A stretch of DNA of 64,000 nucleotides from Aliagarivorans taiwanensis DSM 22990 (GCF_000429505.1 NZ_AUBZ01000002.1:1-64000), one strand, 5' to 3'; numbered from the stretch's first letter, positions 27,929 through 37,946 are shown. Notes: generated from the sequence alone by a model not told the origin. Program-made: numbers and translations.

Positions 27929-28606
27929 TTAGCTGTCGGGGGAAGAGAGCTGTTCGATCACCTTGCGGGCACGGCTGATATGCCGGCGCATCAGGATCTC
28001 GGCCAGTTCTCCATCGCGGTCGTTAAGTGCCTGCCAGATTGCCCAGTGCTCCTGTAAGGCGCGCTTCGGGCGGGCGTGTTGGCGGGCGGAGGTGCTGCGG
28101 TACATCCGCAGTAGGTGGTAGAGTTCGTCACATAACAAGGTCACCAGCCGCTGATTGCCGGTGGCCTTAATAATCCGGTAGTGGAAGTCGAAGTCTCCTT
28201 GCTGGTCGAAGTAGGCCTCGCCGTGGTTGTCATCGAGGTATTGCTGATGGTGCTCCAGTAGATCATGCAGTTCGTTGAGTTGGCGTTGGGTGAGACGCTC
28301 GGCGGCCAAGCGGCAGGCCATCCCTTCTAAGGGTTCGCGAATGGTGTAGATATCGAGCAATTGTTGACAATTTAGCTCAACGACTCGAGCGCCGACATGG
28401 GGAATGCGTTCCACTAAGCCAATCCCCTCCAGCTTGAGCATAGCCTCGCGTAGCGGGCCGCGGCTGACTCCGTAGCGGCGGGCCAGTTCTGGCTCGGAGA
28501 TCTTTGAGCCCTGCGGGATAACCCCTTGTACGATGGCTTCGGTGAGCAGTTCGCCAAGGTCTTGAGAGAGCATGCTCTGCTTATCGATGTTGCGAAGGTT
28601 TTGCAT
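27929..28606 (-). CDS. prpR: GntR-family regulator of the prp operon
   Basis: A 225-residue GntR regulator of the FadR/FCD subfamily: winged HTH (about residues 15-80, PEVARRYGVSRGPLREAM-like) and an all-helical FCD ligand domain (about 95-215). Its place at the head of prpBC-acnD-prpFE and palindromes just upstream of its start suggest it represses its own operon until a cycle intermediate accumulates. Enterobacterial PrpR is a sigma-54 activator and is unrelated; the symbol here reflects role only. The ligand is inferred. Confidence 0.85.
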   Translation of the reverse strand: MQNLRNIDKQSMLSQDLGELLTEAIVQGVIPQGSKISEPELARRYGVSRGPLREAMLKLEGIGLVERIPHVGARVVELNCQQLLDIYTIREPLEGMACRLAAERLTQRQLNELHDLLEHHQQYLDDNHGEAYFDQQGDFDFHYRIIKATGNQRLVTLLCDELYHLLRMYRSTSARQHARPKRALQEHWAIWQALNDRDGELAEILMRRHISRARKVIEQLSSPDS

Positions 28607-28644
28607 ATTTGCACCTAATGTTGCGAAGTGGTTAAAGATTAGGC

Positions 28645-28679
28645 GGTGTCGACAATCCCTTCAAGTGATTGTCGACAAT
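28645..28679. promoter_or_regulatory. Candidate operators of the prp GntR regulator
   Basis: A perfect 12-bp palindrome, ATTGTCGACAAT (28668-28679), has a close copy, GGTGTCGACAAT (28645-28656), 23 bp away centre to centre, that is two helical turns on the same face. A third partial copy, ATTGTCTACA, is at 28731-28740. All lie just upstream of the GntR-prp transcript. Short palindromes of this form suit a GntR dimer. The sites are seen; the binding is inferred. Confidence 0.65.
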
Positions 28680-28735
28680 CTAAAGGTAGACATTGGTATT
28701 AGGTGGATAGATAAGGAAACGATCAGTGAGATTGT

Positions 28736-29170
28736 CTACAGCTTGCGGTCTAGCTGTTGAAGGAAGGCGTCGCTGAGCTCCCAGCCCCAGCCTGCAATGG
28801 TAGATAGCGCCTGATCGACCGAGGCGGTCTGTAGAAAGGCCACTTGGTCCCGGCTTGGTCGCTGGTAGTCGATCTGCTTGTGGACAAAGGAGGATAGCCC
28901 GGGGTTTGAGACTAAAAAAACACTGTGGCTCAAGCCTTTGCGCAGGCTGTCTTCGAACTGCAGGCTCATAATCGGGTAACAGTCACGGGTAAGTAATTGC
29001 CAGTCTCGGGCATCAAAGATTCCCAGCCAGGGTTCGGGTGAGAGCTGATCGGCACAGCGTTGAAAGGCGCGATGGTAGTCCTCGGTGCAACGCTAGTTCC
29101 AGCTGCCGTGGAGGCTGGCTAGGATCATCTGCGGCTCTACCAGAATCGTAAAATGACCATGGGCACGCAT
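28736..29170 (-). pseudogene. Small unknown protein gene interrupted by TAG
   Basis: From ATG at 29170 the minus strand reads 25 codons, meets TAG at 29095-29093, and continues in the same frame for 118 codons to TAG at 28736. The joined product (about 144 residues) is coherent: GHFTILVEPQMILASLHGSWN before the stop and WLGIFDARDWQLLTRDC, FLVSNPGLSSFV after it. The pattern resembles small cytosolic STAS-like proteins with a G.W[N]...Y signature, a tentative match. A downstream ATG at 28969 could make only the last 77 residues. One base change (for example CAG to TAG) explains it. Confidence 0.7.
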
Positions 29171-29273
29171 ATAAACCTCTGAATTATTTCCAAATTTGCT
29201 CAAAAATTGTGTTGCTTAAATTGTAGACTACGGTAGATTAAACGTTCCGGCAGCTACTAACAGGGAGAACATC

Positions 29274-29396
29274 ATGACTACATTCACTAGCCATCTGCAG
29301 ATGTCCTCATCCCCTGTTGCGCTGAACTGTGTGTTTAACCATGCGTTAAACCCAGCGATGAAACGATCAGGTTCATCATCGCGCGAGCTCCGGTAA
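29274..29396 (+). CDS. Possible 40-residue small protein
   Basis: A 40-codon frame starts at ATG 29274 with a strong AGGGAGAA 6 nt upstream. The product is Ser-rich and ends SSSRELR; no family is recognised. A GC-rich inverted repeat (CCGAGCCGC/GCGGTTCGG, about 29411-29435) follows before the next small gene at 29513, so it could be a leader peptide or a separate microprotein. The ribosome site is the main evidence. Confidence 0.4.
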   Translation: MTTFTSHLQMSSSPVALNCVFNHALNPAMKRSGSSSRELR

Positions 29397-29512
29397 TCAC
29401 TTTTTATTATCCGAGCCGCGAGATCAGCGGTTCGGAGCATCACGTAACACCTCTTGGTTTTTGCTTCTTTTTTGACCGCTGATGTCGGGCTCTTCACTCA
29501 GGAGAGAACGAG

Positions 29513-29764
29513 ATGGACCTATCACCTTTCACCAACAGTTTGCATCTTTGGTATGCACGGATGTTACAGCGACGCTTAATCGACAAGCAGAGTCGCACGC
29601 TACGTATTGACGGACTGAACCCGCATCTGTACCGGGATATTGGTGCCGACCCCGACGGTGTTATGCGCAAGCCTCTGCAGGATGTGCCGCCGTCTGAAGC
29701 GGAGATGAAAAACCGCGGCGCGGGATTGCTCTACAAGCCCCGGCAAGAGGGGGAGGAGACGTGA
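29513..29764 (+). CDS. DUF1127-like small protein
   Basis: An 83-residue basic protein with AGGAGAG before the ATG. Residues 20-50 (LIDKQSRTLRIDGLNPHLYRDIGADPDG) follow the R..L..L....LRDIG pattern of DUF1127/YjiS-like proteins, a group of small arginine-rich proteins, some of which bind RNA or affect phosphate and carbon metabolism. The C-terminal extension is unlike most members, so the family call is tentative. A strong terminator starts 2 bp after the stop. Confidence 0.55.
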   Translation: MDLSPFTNSLHLWYARMLQRRLIDKQSRTLRIDGLNPHLYRDIGADPDGVMRKPLQDVPPSEAEMKNRGAGLLYKPRQEGEET

Positions 29765-29766
29765 GT

Positions 29767-29790
29767 AAGCGGCCTTCGGGCCGCTTTGTT
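29767..29790 (+). terminator. Terminator with UUCG tetraloop
   Basis: AAGCGGCC-TTCG-GGCCGCTT forms an 8-bp hairpin closed by the very stable TTCG loop, followed by a short T-rich tail. It separates the small genes from ubiE. Confidence 0.85.
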
Positions 29791-29878
29791 AACTGCTTGT
29801 TTCTTGGGCGTGAGCACTGTGCTTGCGCCGAGCCACAGCTCAAGTACACTAGCTGGTGTTGTTTAAGCAGGAATCGCT

Positions 29879-30631
29879 ATGAGTCAAACCAAGGAAACCA
29901 CCCACTTCGGCTATCAAACTGTTAACAAGGAAGACAAGGTAGGCATGGTCGCCAATGTGTTCCACTCGGTAGCCGCCAAATACGATCTAATGAACGACCT
30001 GATGTCAGGTGGTATCCACCGCTTGTGGAAGCGTTTCGCCATCGATTGCAGCGGCATTCGTCCGGGGCAAAAGGTGCTGGATCTAGCGGGTGGTACCGGC
30101 GATTTGAGCGCCAAGTTCTCGCGCATTGTTGGCAAGCAAGGCGAAGTAGTGCTGGCCGATATCAATGACTCGATGCTGAAGGTTGGTCGCGCCAAGCTGC
30201 GCGATATGGGTATCGCTGGCAACATTAACTATGTGCAAGCCAACGCCGAGAACCTGCCTTTCCCGGATAACTATTTTGATTTGGTGACCATTGGCTTTGG
30301 CCTGCGCAATGTGACCGACAAAGACGCGGCGCTGCGCTCGATGTTTCGGGTGCTCAAGCCCGGTGGTCGACTGCTGGTACTGGAGTTTTCCAAGCCCGAG
30401 CAGGAAGCCCTGTCGAAGGCCTATGATGCCTACTCCTTCCACCTGCTACCGAAAATGGGACAGGTGATTGCCGATGATGCTGAAAGCTATCGCTATCTGG
30501 CCGAGTCGATCCGCATGCACCCCGACCAAGATACCCTCAAAGAGATGATGGAGCAGGCGGGTTTCGAGAACGTCGGCTACTACAACCTCACCGGAGGCGT
30601 TGTCGCCCTTCATCGCGGCTACAAGTTTTAG
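29879..30631 (+). CDS. ubiE: Ubiquinone/menaquinone methyltransferase UbiE
   Basis: A 250-residue SAM-dependent C-methyltransferase acting in both ubiquinone and menaquinone synthesis. It has the N-terminal TTHFGYQTV, motif [13 protein letters not shown] (about 67-78), [13 protein letters not shown] and GFGLRNVTD, and ends in the usual [12 protein letters not shown]. Length is the same as E. coli UbiE. It heads the ubiE-ubiJ-ubiB-tatABC-tatD series, all on one strand with small gaps. Confidence 0.98.
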   Translation: MSQTKETTHFGYQTVNKEDKVGMVANVFHSVAAKYDLMNDLMSGGIHRLWKRFAIDCSGIRPGQKVLDLAGGTGDLSAKFSRIVGKQGEVVLADINDSMLKVGRAKLRDMGIAGNINYVQANAENLPFPDNYFDLVTIGFGLRNVTDKDAALRSMFRVLKPGGRLLVLEFSKPEQEALSKAYDAYSFHLLPKMGQVIADDAESYRYLAESIRMHPDQDTLKEMMEQAGFENVGYYNLTGGVVALHRGYKF

Positions 30632-30639
30632 GAGTGGCC

Positions 30640-31239
30640 ATGCCGTTTGATAATCTGCTGACCGCAGGGCTGGAAACCCTCAGTAACCAATTGCTGCAGC
30701 TGGATCAAGCCAGCGGCCAGCGACGCTGTGAGCTGCAGGGACAGGTACTACGCATTGAACTGCGGCCACTGAAGCCCTTGTTCTTTGTGGTCAGTGAGCA
30801 GCAGCTCGATGTTCTCGGTCAGTATGAAGGCGAGGTGGATTGTGGCCTAAGCCTGCATATCTCCAGCCTTCCCGAGTTAAGCCAATCTGAGCGCCTTCCC
30901 GAACTACTTAAGCAAGACAAACTGCAGGTGGAGGGTGACATTAAACTGGCCCAACAGTTTGCTGATCTGTTCCTCAAACTCGAGCCGCAGCTGGAAGAGA
31001 AACTCTCGTCGGTTATTGGCGATGCGCCTGCACACATGGTGGCGAGGGCGTTTAAACAGTTACAGGGTACTATCAAGTCATTAGCCGAGCAGAGCCCTGC
31101 TCATGTCGCCGAGTTGGCGCGCGATGAGTGGCAGCTGCTGGTGGGCAATGGCGAGTATCAGCGCTGGGCGCTGCAGGTGGCGCAGCTGCAAGATCGCCTT
31201 GAGGCCCTCAGTGCCCGGGTGGAGGCCTTGGCCGAATGA
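30640..31239 (+). CDS. ubiJ: Ubiquinone biosynthesis accessory factor UbiJ
   Basis: A 199-residue protein with an N-terminal SCP2 lipid-binding domain (about residues 10-105) and a C-terminal helical/coiled-coil tail. With UbiK it supports the soluble ubiquinone-synthesis complex by holding lipid intermediates. TAGGAG 5 nt before ATG 30640 sets the start. Its stop overlaps the ubiB start by 4 bp, the standard gammaproteobacterial arrangement. Confidence 0.93.
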   Translation: MPFDNLLTAGLETLSNQLLQLDQASGQRRCELQGQVLRIELRPLKPLFFVVSEQQLDVLGQYEGEVDCGLSLHISSLPELSQSERLPELLKQDKLQVEGDIKLAQQFADLFLKLEPQLEEKLSSVIGDAPAHMVARAFKQLQGTIKSLAEQSPAHVAELARDEWQLLVGNGEYQRWALQVAQLQDRLEALSARVEALAE

Positions 31240-32864
31240 CCCCGAAAGAGTTTGCCCGTTTCTACCGTATAAGCCGTACCCTTTGCCACTACGGCATTGA
31301 TGAACTGCTCCCGGAAAGCCTGTGGCCCAAGCCGCTGCGGATGGCGCGCGGCATGATGCTGTTTTGGCGCAATCGCCATGCTGACAAACCGGCTGGAGAG
31401 CGGATCCGCCGCGCCTTGGAAGAGCTGGGGCCGGTGTATGTGAAATTTGGCCAGATGCTATCGACCCGCCGCGATCTGCTGCCGCCGGATATCGCCGAGG
31501 AGCTGGCGCTGCTGCAAGACCAAGTCGCCCCCTTCCCGGGAGAGCAAGCCAAGCAGCAGATTGAGCAAGCGCTGGGCTGCGATATCGACAGCCTGTTCAG
31601 TGACTTCGACTTACAGCCGCTGGCCTCTGCCTCGGTGGCGCAGGTACATACCGCTCGGCTAAAAGAGAACGATGAAGAGGTGGTGCTGAAGGTGATCCGC
31701 CCGGGCATCGAACGCACTATTGTGTCTGATGTTGCCTTGATGAAGCGCTTTGCCGGACTGATTGCCTATTTCTCGAAAGATGGTCGTCGGCTGCGCCCGG
31801 TGGAAGTGGTCGAAGAGTATCGCAAGACCTTGGTCGATGAACTCGACCTTAGCCGTGAGGCGGCCAATGCTATTCAGCTCAAGCGCAACTTTGATGGCTC
31901 GCGCGAGCTGTATGTGCCCAAGGTCTATAGCGACCACTGCCGCCGCCAACTGTTGGTGATGGAGCGGATCTACGGCGTGCCGGTCTCCAATATTGCCGAG
32001 CTGGAAGCCCAAGGCACCAATATGAAGCTATTGGCCGAGCGCGGTGTTGAGGTGTTCTTCACCCAAGTATTCCGTGACAGCTTCTTCCATGCCGATATGC
32101 ACCCGGGCAATATCTTTGTTAGCCGCGAGCACCCAGAAGACCCACAATATATTGGCATCGACTGTGGCATCGTCGGCACCCTCAACAAGCAAGACCAACG
32201 CTATCTGGCCGAGAACTTCTTGGGCTTTTTCAACCGCGACTACCACCGAGTGGCCCAACTGCATATCGACTCCGGCTGGGTGCCAGCCGATACCAAGGTG
32301 GAAGAGTTCGAGGCGGCGATCCGCACGGTGTGTGAGCCAATCTTCGCCAAACCGTTGGCCGAGATCAGCTTCGGCCATGTGTTGCTGAACCTGTTTAACA
32401 CCGCGCGGCGCTTTAATATGGAAGTACAGCCGCAGCTGGTGCTGTTGCAAAAGACCTTGCTGTATATCGAAGGCTTAGGGCGACAGCTCTATCCGCAACT
32501 GGACTTATGGGCGACCGCCAAGCCGTATCTGGAGTCATGGATGCGTAAACAGGTTGGCCCCGAGGCGCTACTGAAAACAGTCAAAGAGAAGGCCCCGCAA
32601 TGGCTGGAGGCGCTGCCCCAGCTACCCGAGTTGATCGTCGATAACCTGCAGCTGGCCCGCCAGCACCAGCAACAATTTCAACAGCTTGTGGACCAATATT
32701 GGTTGCACCAGCGCAGGCGCCAGCGTAGTCTTTTGTTAGGTATTGGCGCGGCTGCCAGCTTGGTGTCGGCCGCGGTTCTTTACAGCGACCAGCCCTTATT
32801 GGCTGGTGGATTGTTGGTGGTATGCCTGGTTTCAGCCGGAGCTGGCTGGCGTGAGTTAAAATAG
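31236..32864 (+). CDS. ubiB: Ubiquinone biosynthesis regulatory ATPase UbiB
   Basis: A 542-residue ABC1/COQ8-family protein-kinase-like ATPase. KFGQ (about residues 71-74) and the Ala-rich loop ASASVAQVH (about 130-138) replace the usual glycine-rich loop, HADMHPGNI holds the catalytic-loop aspartate and asparagine, and DCG follows. Two C-terminal hydrophobic helices (about 500-540) anchor it in the inner membrane. It helps extract or organise ubiquinone precursors. Length matches E. coli UbiB. Confidence 0.97.
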   Translation: MTPKEFARFYRISRTLCHYGIDELLPESLWPKPLRMARGMMLFWRNRHADKPAGERIRRALEELGPVYVKFGQMLSTRRDLLPPDIAEELALLQDQVAPFPGEQAKQQIEQALGCDIDSLFSDFDLQPLASASVAQVHTARLKENDEEVVLKVIRPGIERTIVSDVALMKRFAGLIAYFSKDGRRLRPVEVVEEYRKTLVDELDLSREAANAIQLKRNFDGSRELYVPKVYSDHCRRQLLVMERIYGVPVSNIAELEAQGTNMKLLAERGVEVFFTQVFRDSFFHADMHPGNIFVSREHPEDPQYIGIDCGIVGTLNKQDQRYLAENFLGFFNRDYHRVAQLHIDSGWVPADTKVEEFEAAIRTVCEPIFAKPLAEISFGHVLLNLFNTARRFNMEVQPQLVLLQKTLLYIEGLGRQLYPQLDLWATAKPYLESWMRKQVGPEALLKTVKEKAPQWLEALPQLPELIVDNLQLARQHQQQFQQLVDQYWLHQRRRQRSLLLGIGAAASLVSAAVLYSDQPLLAGGLLVVCLVSAGAGWRELK

Positions 32865-32892
32865 CTTAGAGAAAGAGTCAAAAGGAGTAGAC

Positions 32893-33108
32893 ATGGGTGG
32901 TATCAGTATTTGGCAGCTGTTAATTGTAGCTGTAATCGTAGTGCTACTGTTCGGCACCAAGAAACTGCGCGGTATGGGCGGTGATTTGGGCACGGCAGTG
33001 AAAGGCTTTAAAGATGCGATGAAGGATGAGAAAGACCCTAAGCAACTGGATGAAGCCACCGCTCAGAAAAAAGAGTCTGTTGAAGAGCAAGATAAGCAGC
33101 AAGGCTAA
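32893..33108 (+). CDS. tatA: Twin-arginine translocase subunit TatA
   Basis: A 71-residue protein: one N-terminal transmembrane helix ([21 protein letters not shown], with the FG hinge), an amphipathic helix and a charged tail. TatA multimers form the passage for folded Tat substrates. AAAGGAG precedes the ATG. TatB starts 2 bp after its stop. Confidence 0.97.
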   Translation: MGGISIWQLLIVAVIVVLLFGTKKLRGMGGDLGTAVKGFKDAMKDEKDPKQLDEATAQKKESVEEQDKQQG

Positions 33109-33110
33109 GT

Positions 33111-33536
33111 ATGTTTGATATTGGCTTTTGGGAGCTGATTGTCATCTCTGGCATCGGCTTGCTGATCTTAGGGCCGGAGCGTCTGCCCGGTGCGATTCGT
33201 AGCGTACTGAAAACCGTTAATGCGGTGAAAAAGAGCGTTTCCCAGGTGGGTACCGAGCTCAAGCAAGAGCTGGAGATCGATGAACTGCACGCCAACCTAA
33301 AAAAGGCTGAAGAGCAGGGACTGGAAAGCCTCAACGGTGCCAACAGCGGTCTCAAAGAGAGCCTCGACGAACTGCGGGCGCGCGCCGATGAGGTGACCCG
33401 ACCTTATGCGCCGCGGGCCGAGCAAGCTGACGACAGCGAAACCCCATCAACAACTAAGCAACCAGCTGACTCCGCCAAGGCCGATAAGCCAGAAGTGGAA
33501 ACCTTCCCGAATAGTGAGCACAAGCCCCATGAGTGA
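33111..33536 (+). CDS. tatB: Twin-arginine translocase subunit TatB
   Basis: A 141-residue protein with the TatB N-terminus [20 protein letters not shown] and the GPERLP hinge, a long amphipathic helix, and a Lys/Asp/Pro-rich tail. TatB forms the signal-peptide receptor with TatC. It overlaps tatC by 8 bp. Confidence 0.96.
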   Translation: MFDIGFWELIVISGIGLLILGPERLPGAIRSVLKTVNAVKKSVSQVGTELKQELEIDELHANLKKAEEQGLESLNGANSGLKESLDELRARADEVTRPYAPRAEQADDSETPSTTKQPADSAKADKPEVETFPNSEHKPHE

Positions 33537-34302
33537 TTCAGCCATGCCGCTCATCAGCCACCTGATTGAGCTGCGCAGCCGTTTGCTGCGCGCCGTGGTG
33601 GCGGTGTTGGTGGTGTTTTTGGCGCTGGTTTATTTTGCCAACGATATCTATACCCTGCTGGCCACGCCTATCTTGGCGGTGGTGCCAGAGGGCAGCACCA
33701 TGATTGCTACCGATGTAGCATCGCCATTCTTTACCCCGATTAAGCTGACCTTGGTTACCGCCATCTTTGTGGCGATGCCCTACCTGCTGGGACAGGTGTG
33801 GGGCTTTATCGCTCCCGGCCTGTATCAGCACGAGCGTAAGTTGCTGGTGCCGCTGGTGATTGGCTCTGGTCTGCTGTTCTATGCCGGCGTTGCCTTTGCT
33901 TACTACGTGGTATTCCCGCTGGCCTTTGCCTTTTTCGCCTCGGTGGCGCCGGAAGGGGTGACCGTTGCCCCGGACATCGCCAGTTACCTCGATTTCGTAT
34001 TAAAAATCTTCTTCGCCTTCGGTCTGGCCTTTGAGATCCCGATTGCCACTGTACTGCTAGTGTGGACCGGCGCAACCACCGTGAAAGAGATGAAGACCAA
34101 ACGTCCTTATGTGGTGGTGGGCGCTTTTGTGGTTGGGATGTTGCTCACCCCGCCGGATGTTATTTCGCAGACCCTGCTGGCGCTGCCAATGCTGGTACTG
34201 TTTGAGTTAGGCCTGTTTGTGGCCCGCTTCTACACCCCGCGCGATGAGGCCGGCCCACAGGCACAAGACGGCAAACAACAAGACAACGCCGAGCAAAGCT
34301 AG
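33529..34302 (+). CDS. tatC: Twin-arginine translocase subunit TatC
   Basis: A 257-residue, six-helix inner-membrane protein. The start [17 protein letters not shown], the periplasmic-loop [14 protein letters not shown], and GLAFEIP match TatC. It recognises twin-arginine signal peptides. ATG 33529 lies inside the tatB end, giving translational coupling; a longer in-frame extension upstream lies in tatB and is not real. Confidence 0.96.
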   Translation: MSDSAMPLISHLIELRSRLLRAVVAVLVVFLALVYFANDIYTLLATPILAVVPEGSTMIATDVASPFFTPIKLTLVTAIFVAMPYLLGQVWGFIAPGLYQHERKLLVPLVIGSGLLFYAGVAFAYYVVFPLAFAFFASVAPEGVTVAPDIASYLDFVLKIFFAFGLAFEIPIATVLLVWTGATTVKEMKTKRPYVVVGAFVVGMLLTPPDVISQTLLALPMLVLFELGLFVARFYTPRDEAGPQAQDGKQQDNAEQS

Positions 34303-34306
34303 ATTG

Positions 34307-35086
34307 ATGTTTGATATCGCGGTTAACCTGACCAGCTCTCAGTTCGACAAAGACCGCCAGCAGGTGGTTGAAGATGCCCAAACCGCTGGCCTAAGCGGCA
34401 TGCTGCTACTGGGCTCGGATATCGACGAAAGCCAGCAAGTCGCCGAGCTGGCCACACAGTGGCCGGGCTTTTGCTTCGCTACCGCCGGGGTTCACCCGCA
34501 TGATGCTAAATCCTGTACGCCAGACGATCTGCTCGGACTAAAAGCCCTATGGCAGCAGCCGCAAGTGGTGGCTGTGGGTGAGTGTGGTTTGGACTTTAAC
34601 CGCAACTTCTCGCCTCCCGAGCAACAAGAGCTGATCTTCGATGCCCAGCTAGCGCTGGCGGTAGAGCTGCAGCTCCCGGTGCTGCTGCATGAGCGCGACG
34701 CCCATCAACGTTTTATCGAGATCTACCGTCAATGGCAGGACAAGCTGGTGGGCGGGGTGCTGCACTGCTTCACCAGTGATCGAGTGGCGCTGGATACTTG
34801 CTTGGATGCGGGTCTGCATATCGGGATTACCGGCTGGGTGTGCGATGAGCGCCGTGGCCAAGAGCTGCAACAGCTAGTCAAACACATCCCTGCCGATCGA
34901 CTGATGCTAGAGACTGATGCGCCTTACTTGCTGCCGCGCGACCTTAAGCCCAAGCCTAAGTCGCGGCGCAATCAACCCGCCTATATCGCCCATATCTACC
35001 AGCGAGTGGCCGAGCTGCGTGGCGAGCCGCTGGCGCAGATGAGCCAGCAGATCCAGACGAATATCTCGCAGTTATTCGGGATTTAG
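34307..35086 (+). CDS. tatD: TatD family metal-dependent DNase
   Basis: A 259-residue TIM-barrel hydrolase beginning MFDIAVNLTSSQF, as E. coli TatD does, with AGVHPHD, VGECGLDFNR, HCFTS and LETDAPYLLPR supplying the metal ligands. TatD is a 3'-5' exonuclease acting in repair and DNA turnover; it is not needed for Tat transport despite its place. It starts 4 bp after tatC. Confidence 0.95.
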   Translation: MFDIAVNLTSSQFDKDRQQVVEDAQTAGLSGMLLLGSDIDESQQVAELATQWPGFCFATAGVHPHDAKSCTPDDLLGLKALWQQPQVVAVGECGLDFNRNFSPPEQQELIFDAQLALAVELQLPVLLHERDAHQRFIEIYRQWQDKLVGGVLHCFTSDRVALDTCLDAGLHIGITGWVCDERRGQELQQLVKHIPADRLMLETDAPYLLPRDLKPKPKSRRNQPAYIAHIYQRVAELRGEPLAQMSQQIQTNISQLFGI

Positions 35087-35139
35087 TCCATGCTGGGTAG
35101 CCCGCCGGGTCGCTAGCGACCACGGCGCTTATCTCAAGG

Positions 35140-36391
35140 ATGGAGAGCCCCGTGAAGCCTAAGCCTGCTAGCAACACCCCCAACGATCAAACCCGTTACC
35201 TTCCGGTGCTGGTGAGCGCCTGCTTCCTGCTGATGCTCTCGTTTGGCTATCGGGCCGGCTTCGGACTGTTTTTGCAGCCGATGTCTGAGGCTAATGGCTG
35301 GGGGCGGGATGTGTTCTCACTGGCCTTGGCCATCCAAAATCTGGCCTGGGGCGCGGTGGCGGTATTGGCCGGTGGCCTGGCCGACCGCTTTGGTAACCTG
35401 AACGTCTTGCTGGCGGGGGTGCTGTTCTATGGCGTGGGTATGCTGTTAATGGCCCATTCAGCCGAGCAGTGGCAGCTTATCTCCAGCGCAGGTCTGCTGG
35501 TGGGCGCGGGCATTGCCGGTACCTCCTTTGGCATCGTATTGCCGTCGATAGCGCGCGGTGCCTGAAGAGAAGCGTGGCTGGGCCTTGGGTTTGGGCACCG
35601 CCGCGGGTAGTTTCGGCCAGTTCTTGCTGGTGCCGATCATGCAGCAGCTGATTGAGTTAAGTGGCTGGTTTATGGCGCTGCAGCTATTGGGGATCAGTGC
35701 CTTGTTAATGGCGATTTTTGCCCTACCTCTAACGCCCTTTGGCGGCGCGAACAGCGCTAGCTCTCAAGCCCAAGACCCTGCCTTAAGCCTTATGGAGGTA
35801 TTGCGAAGAGCGCTAACCGTGCCTTCCTACAGCCTGCTGACCATCGGCTTTTTTGTGTGTGGTTTTCATGTGGCCTTTATTACGGTGCATATGCCGGGCT
35901 ATCTGGTGGACAAGGGCTTCGCTCCGCAGTTGGGGGCCTGGAGCCTGAGTATGATTGGTTGTTGTAACGTGATTGGCGCCTATTGCTCGGGGCTGCTCTC
36001 CAACCGTCGGCCGATGGCCCGCATTCTCAGCCTTATCTATGCCGGGCGAGTGGTGGCGATCAGCCTGTTCGTGTTGCTGCCGATGTCGTTGACCTCAGTA
36101 TTAGTATTTAGCGCCTGTATGGGCTTTTTGTGGCTGGCGACGGTGCCGCCGACCTCGGGCCTGGTGGCGGCGCTGTTCGGTACTCGCTATATGAGCTTTC
36201 TCTATGGCGTGGTGTTCTTCTCCCACCAACTAGGCAGTTTTAGTGGGGTGTGGCTAGGCGGTTGGCTGTATCAGCGCTTTGGCAGCTACGATGGCATTTG
36301 GTATTGCGGTATTGCCCTTGGGGCGCTGGCCACTTTGCTGCATATTCCGATTAAGCAGCGTAGTCAGCAGCAACTGCTCACCGCGACCTAG
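35140..36391 (+). pseudogene. MFS transporter (oxalate/formate antiporter-like) with a frameshift
   Basis: The first 141 codons (35140-35565) encode helices 1-4 of an MFS transporter, with GLADRFG after helix 2, and end at a stop just after LPSIARGA. The next frame (from about 35558) continues PEEKRGWALGLGTAAGSFGQ and helices 5-12 to 36391. Restoring one GC unit in the GCGCGC run near 35552 gives ...IARAVPEEKRG..., a single 12-helix protein of about 415 residues. So a 2-bp contraction is the likely lesion. The family resembles the oxalate/formate and monocarboxylate group; substrate unknown. Confidence 0.88.
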
Positions 36392-36532
36392 CTTGGCATG
36401 GCCGCAATTTTTCGCTGATTGTTGAAAAAGCAGGCGACGAGGCTCGCGCAAAAGTCTATACTCTGCGCCCTTTGACCGCTGGCGTTGATCGCTGCGGGTA
36501 TCGATTAACCGGGTAATCTTTCAGGAGCTGTC

Positions 36533-37918
36533 GTGAGCGAGCATTCTTTTTCCCAACTTCCTTTATCTACGGCACTGCTGGAGAACCTGACATCGCTGGA
36601 TTATCAGCAGATGACGCCGATTCAGGCGCAGAGCCTGCCTGCTATCTTGGCAGGCAAAGACGTGATTGCCCAAGCCAAAACCGGCTCGGGTAAAACGGCG
36701 GCGTTCTCGCTAGGGATCTTGCATCATCTCAATGTGAAGCGTTTTCGGGTACAGGCCTTGGTGCTGTGTCCTACCCGTGAACTGGCTGATCAAGTGGCAG
36801 TGGAAATCCGTCGTTTGGCGCGTTTTATCCATAACATCAAGGTATTAAGCCTGTGTGGCGGTACTCCGATTGGGCCGCAGATCGGCTCGCTGGAGCATGG
36901 CGCGCATATTATTGTTGGTACGCCGGGGCGGGTGGATGATCATATTCGCAAGCAGCGTCTGGACTTGAGCGAGCTTAAGTTGCTGGTGCTGGACGAAGCC
37001 GACCGGATGCTGGAGATGGGCTTTAAAGAAGAGCTCGATAGCGTGGTGGAAGCTAGCCCGGCCGAGCGCCAAACCCTGCTGTTCAGCGCCACCTTCCCCA
37101 GCCAAATCCAGTGGATTGCCTCTAGCGTGCTGCGCAAGCCGGAGCACATTAAGGTGGAGTCGACCCACAACCAGCAGGCAATCAAACAGCATTTCTACCA
37201 TGTCGCCCTTGCTGATCGGGTGGACGCGCTGCGCCGAGTGCTACTGGAGAAACAGCCGCAGGCCGCGGTGGTGTTCTGTAACACCAAACAACAGGTGCAA
37301 GAAGTGGCCTCCGAGTTGGCAGTACACGGCTTTAGCGCGCTGGCGCTGCATGGCGACCTGGAACAGAAGGCGCGCGATCAGGCCCTCGTGCGCTTTGCCA
37401 ACCACAGTGTGTCGATATTGGTAGCCACCGATGTGGCGGCGCGCGGCTTGGATATTCAGGCCCTGGACTTGGTGGTGAACTTCCAAGTGGCCCATGACAC
37501 CGAGGTGCATATTCACCGGATTGGCCGCACTGGCCGTGCCGGGAGTGAAGGCCTGGCGTGTACCTTCTTCGATGATAAAGACGACTACAAGATGGCGCTG
37601 CTCGGTGACTACTTGGGCTACGACCTGCCAACCACCGCCTTGCCAGATGTGACCATCCTTAACCAACAGCCGCAACCTGCGCCGATGATGACCCTGCAGA
37701 TAGATGGCGGTAAGCGCCAGAAACTGCGCCCGGGCGATATCTTGGGCGCGCTAACCGGCGAACAGGGCATTGCTGGCGATCAGGTGGGTAAGATTAAGGT
37801 GATGGCCAACACCGCATTTGTGGCAGTGACCCGTAAAGCCTTTAAGCCAGCGCTTAAGCGGCTGGAAAGCGGCACCATGAAAGGGCGTAAGTTCCGGGTG
37901 CGGGTGCTGCGCGGTTAG
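36533..37918 (+). CDS. dbpA: ATP-dependent RNA helicase DbpA
   Basis: A 461-residue DEAD-box helicase. Q motif, AKTGSGKT (about 49-56), PTRELA, TPGR, DEAD (about 152-155), SAT, and RIGRTGRAG are all present. The C-terminal 75 residues form the DbpA RNA-binding domain (GDILGALTGE, GKIKV), which grips hairpin 92 of 23S rRNA, so it acts in 50S assembly. The GTG start has CAGGAG 6 nt upstream. It is monocistronic with its own terminator. Confidence 0.96.
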   Translation: MSEHSFSQLPLSTALLENLTSLDYQQMTPIQAQSLPAILAGKDVIAQAKTGSGKTAAFSLGILHHLNVKRFRVQALVLCPTRELADQVAVEIRRLARFIHNIKVLSLCGGTPIGPQIGSLEHGAHIIVGTPGRVDDHIRKQRLDLSELKLLVLDEADRMLEMGFKEELDSVVEASPAERQTLLFSATFPSQIQWIASSVLRKPEHIKVESTHNQQAIKQHFYHVALADRVDALRRVLLEKQPQAAVVFCNTKQQVQEVASELAVHGFSALALHGDLEQKARDQALVRFANHSVSILVATDVAARGLDIQALDLVVNFQVAHDTEVHIHRIGRTGRAGSEGLACTFFDDKDDYKMALLGDYLGYDLPTTALPDVTILNQQPQPAPMMTLQIDGGKRQKLRPGDILGALTGEQGIAGDQVGKIKVMANTAFVAVTRKAFKPALKRLESGTMKGRKFRVRVLRG

Positions 37919-37946
37919 CAGCGCATTGAACTAAACGCATTGAACT

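Noticed and set aside
29228-29497. An 89-codon minus-strand frame over the small ORF
   Set aside because: The plus-strand frames have strong ribosome sites; this one has none.
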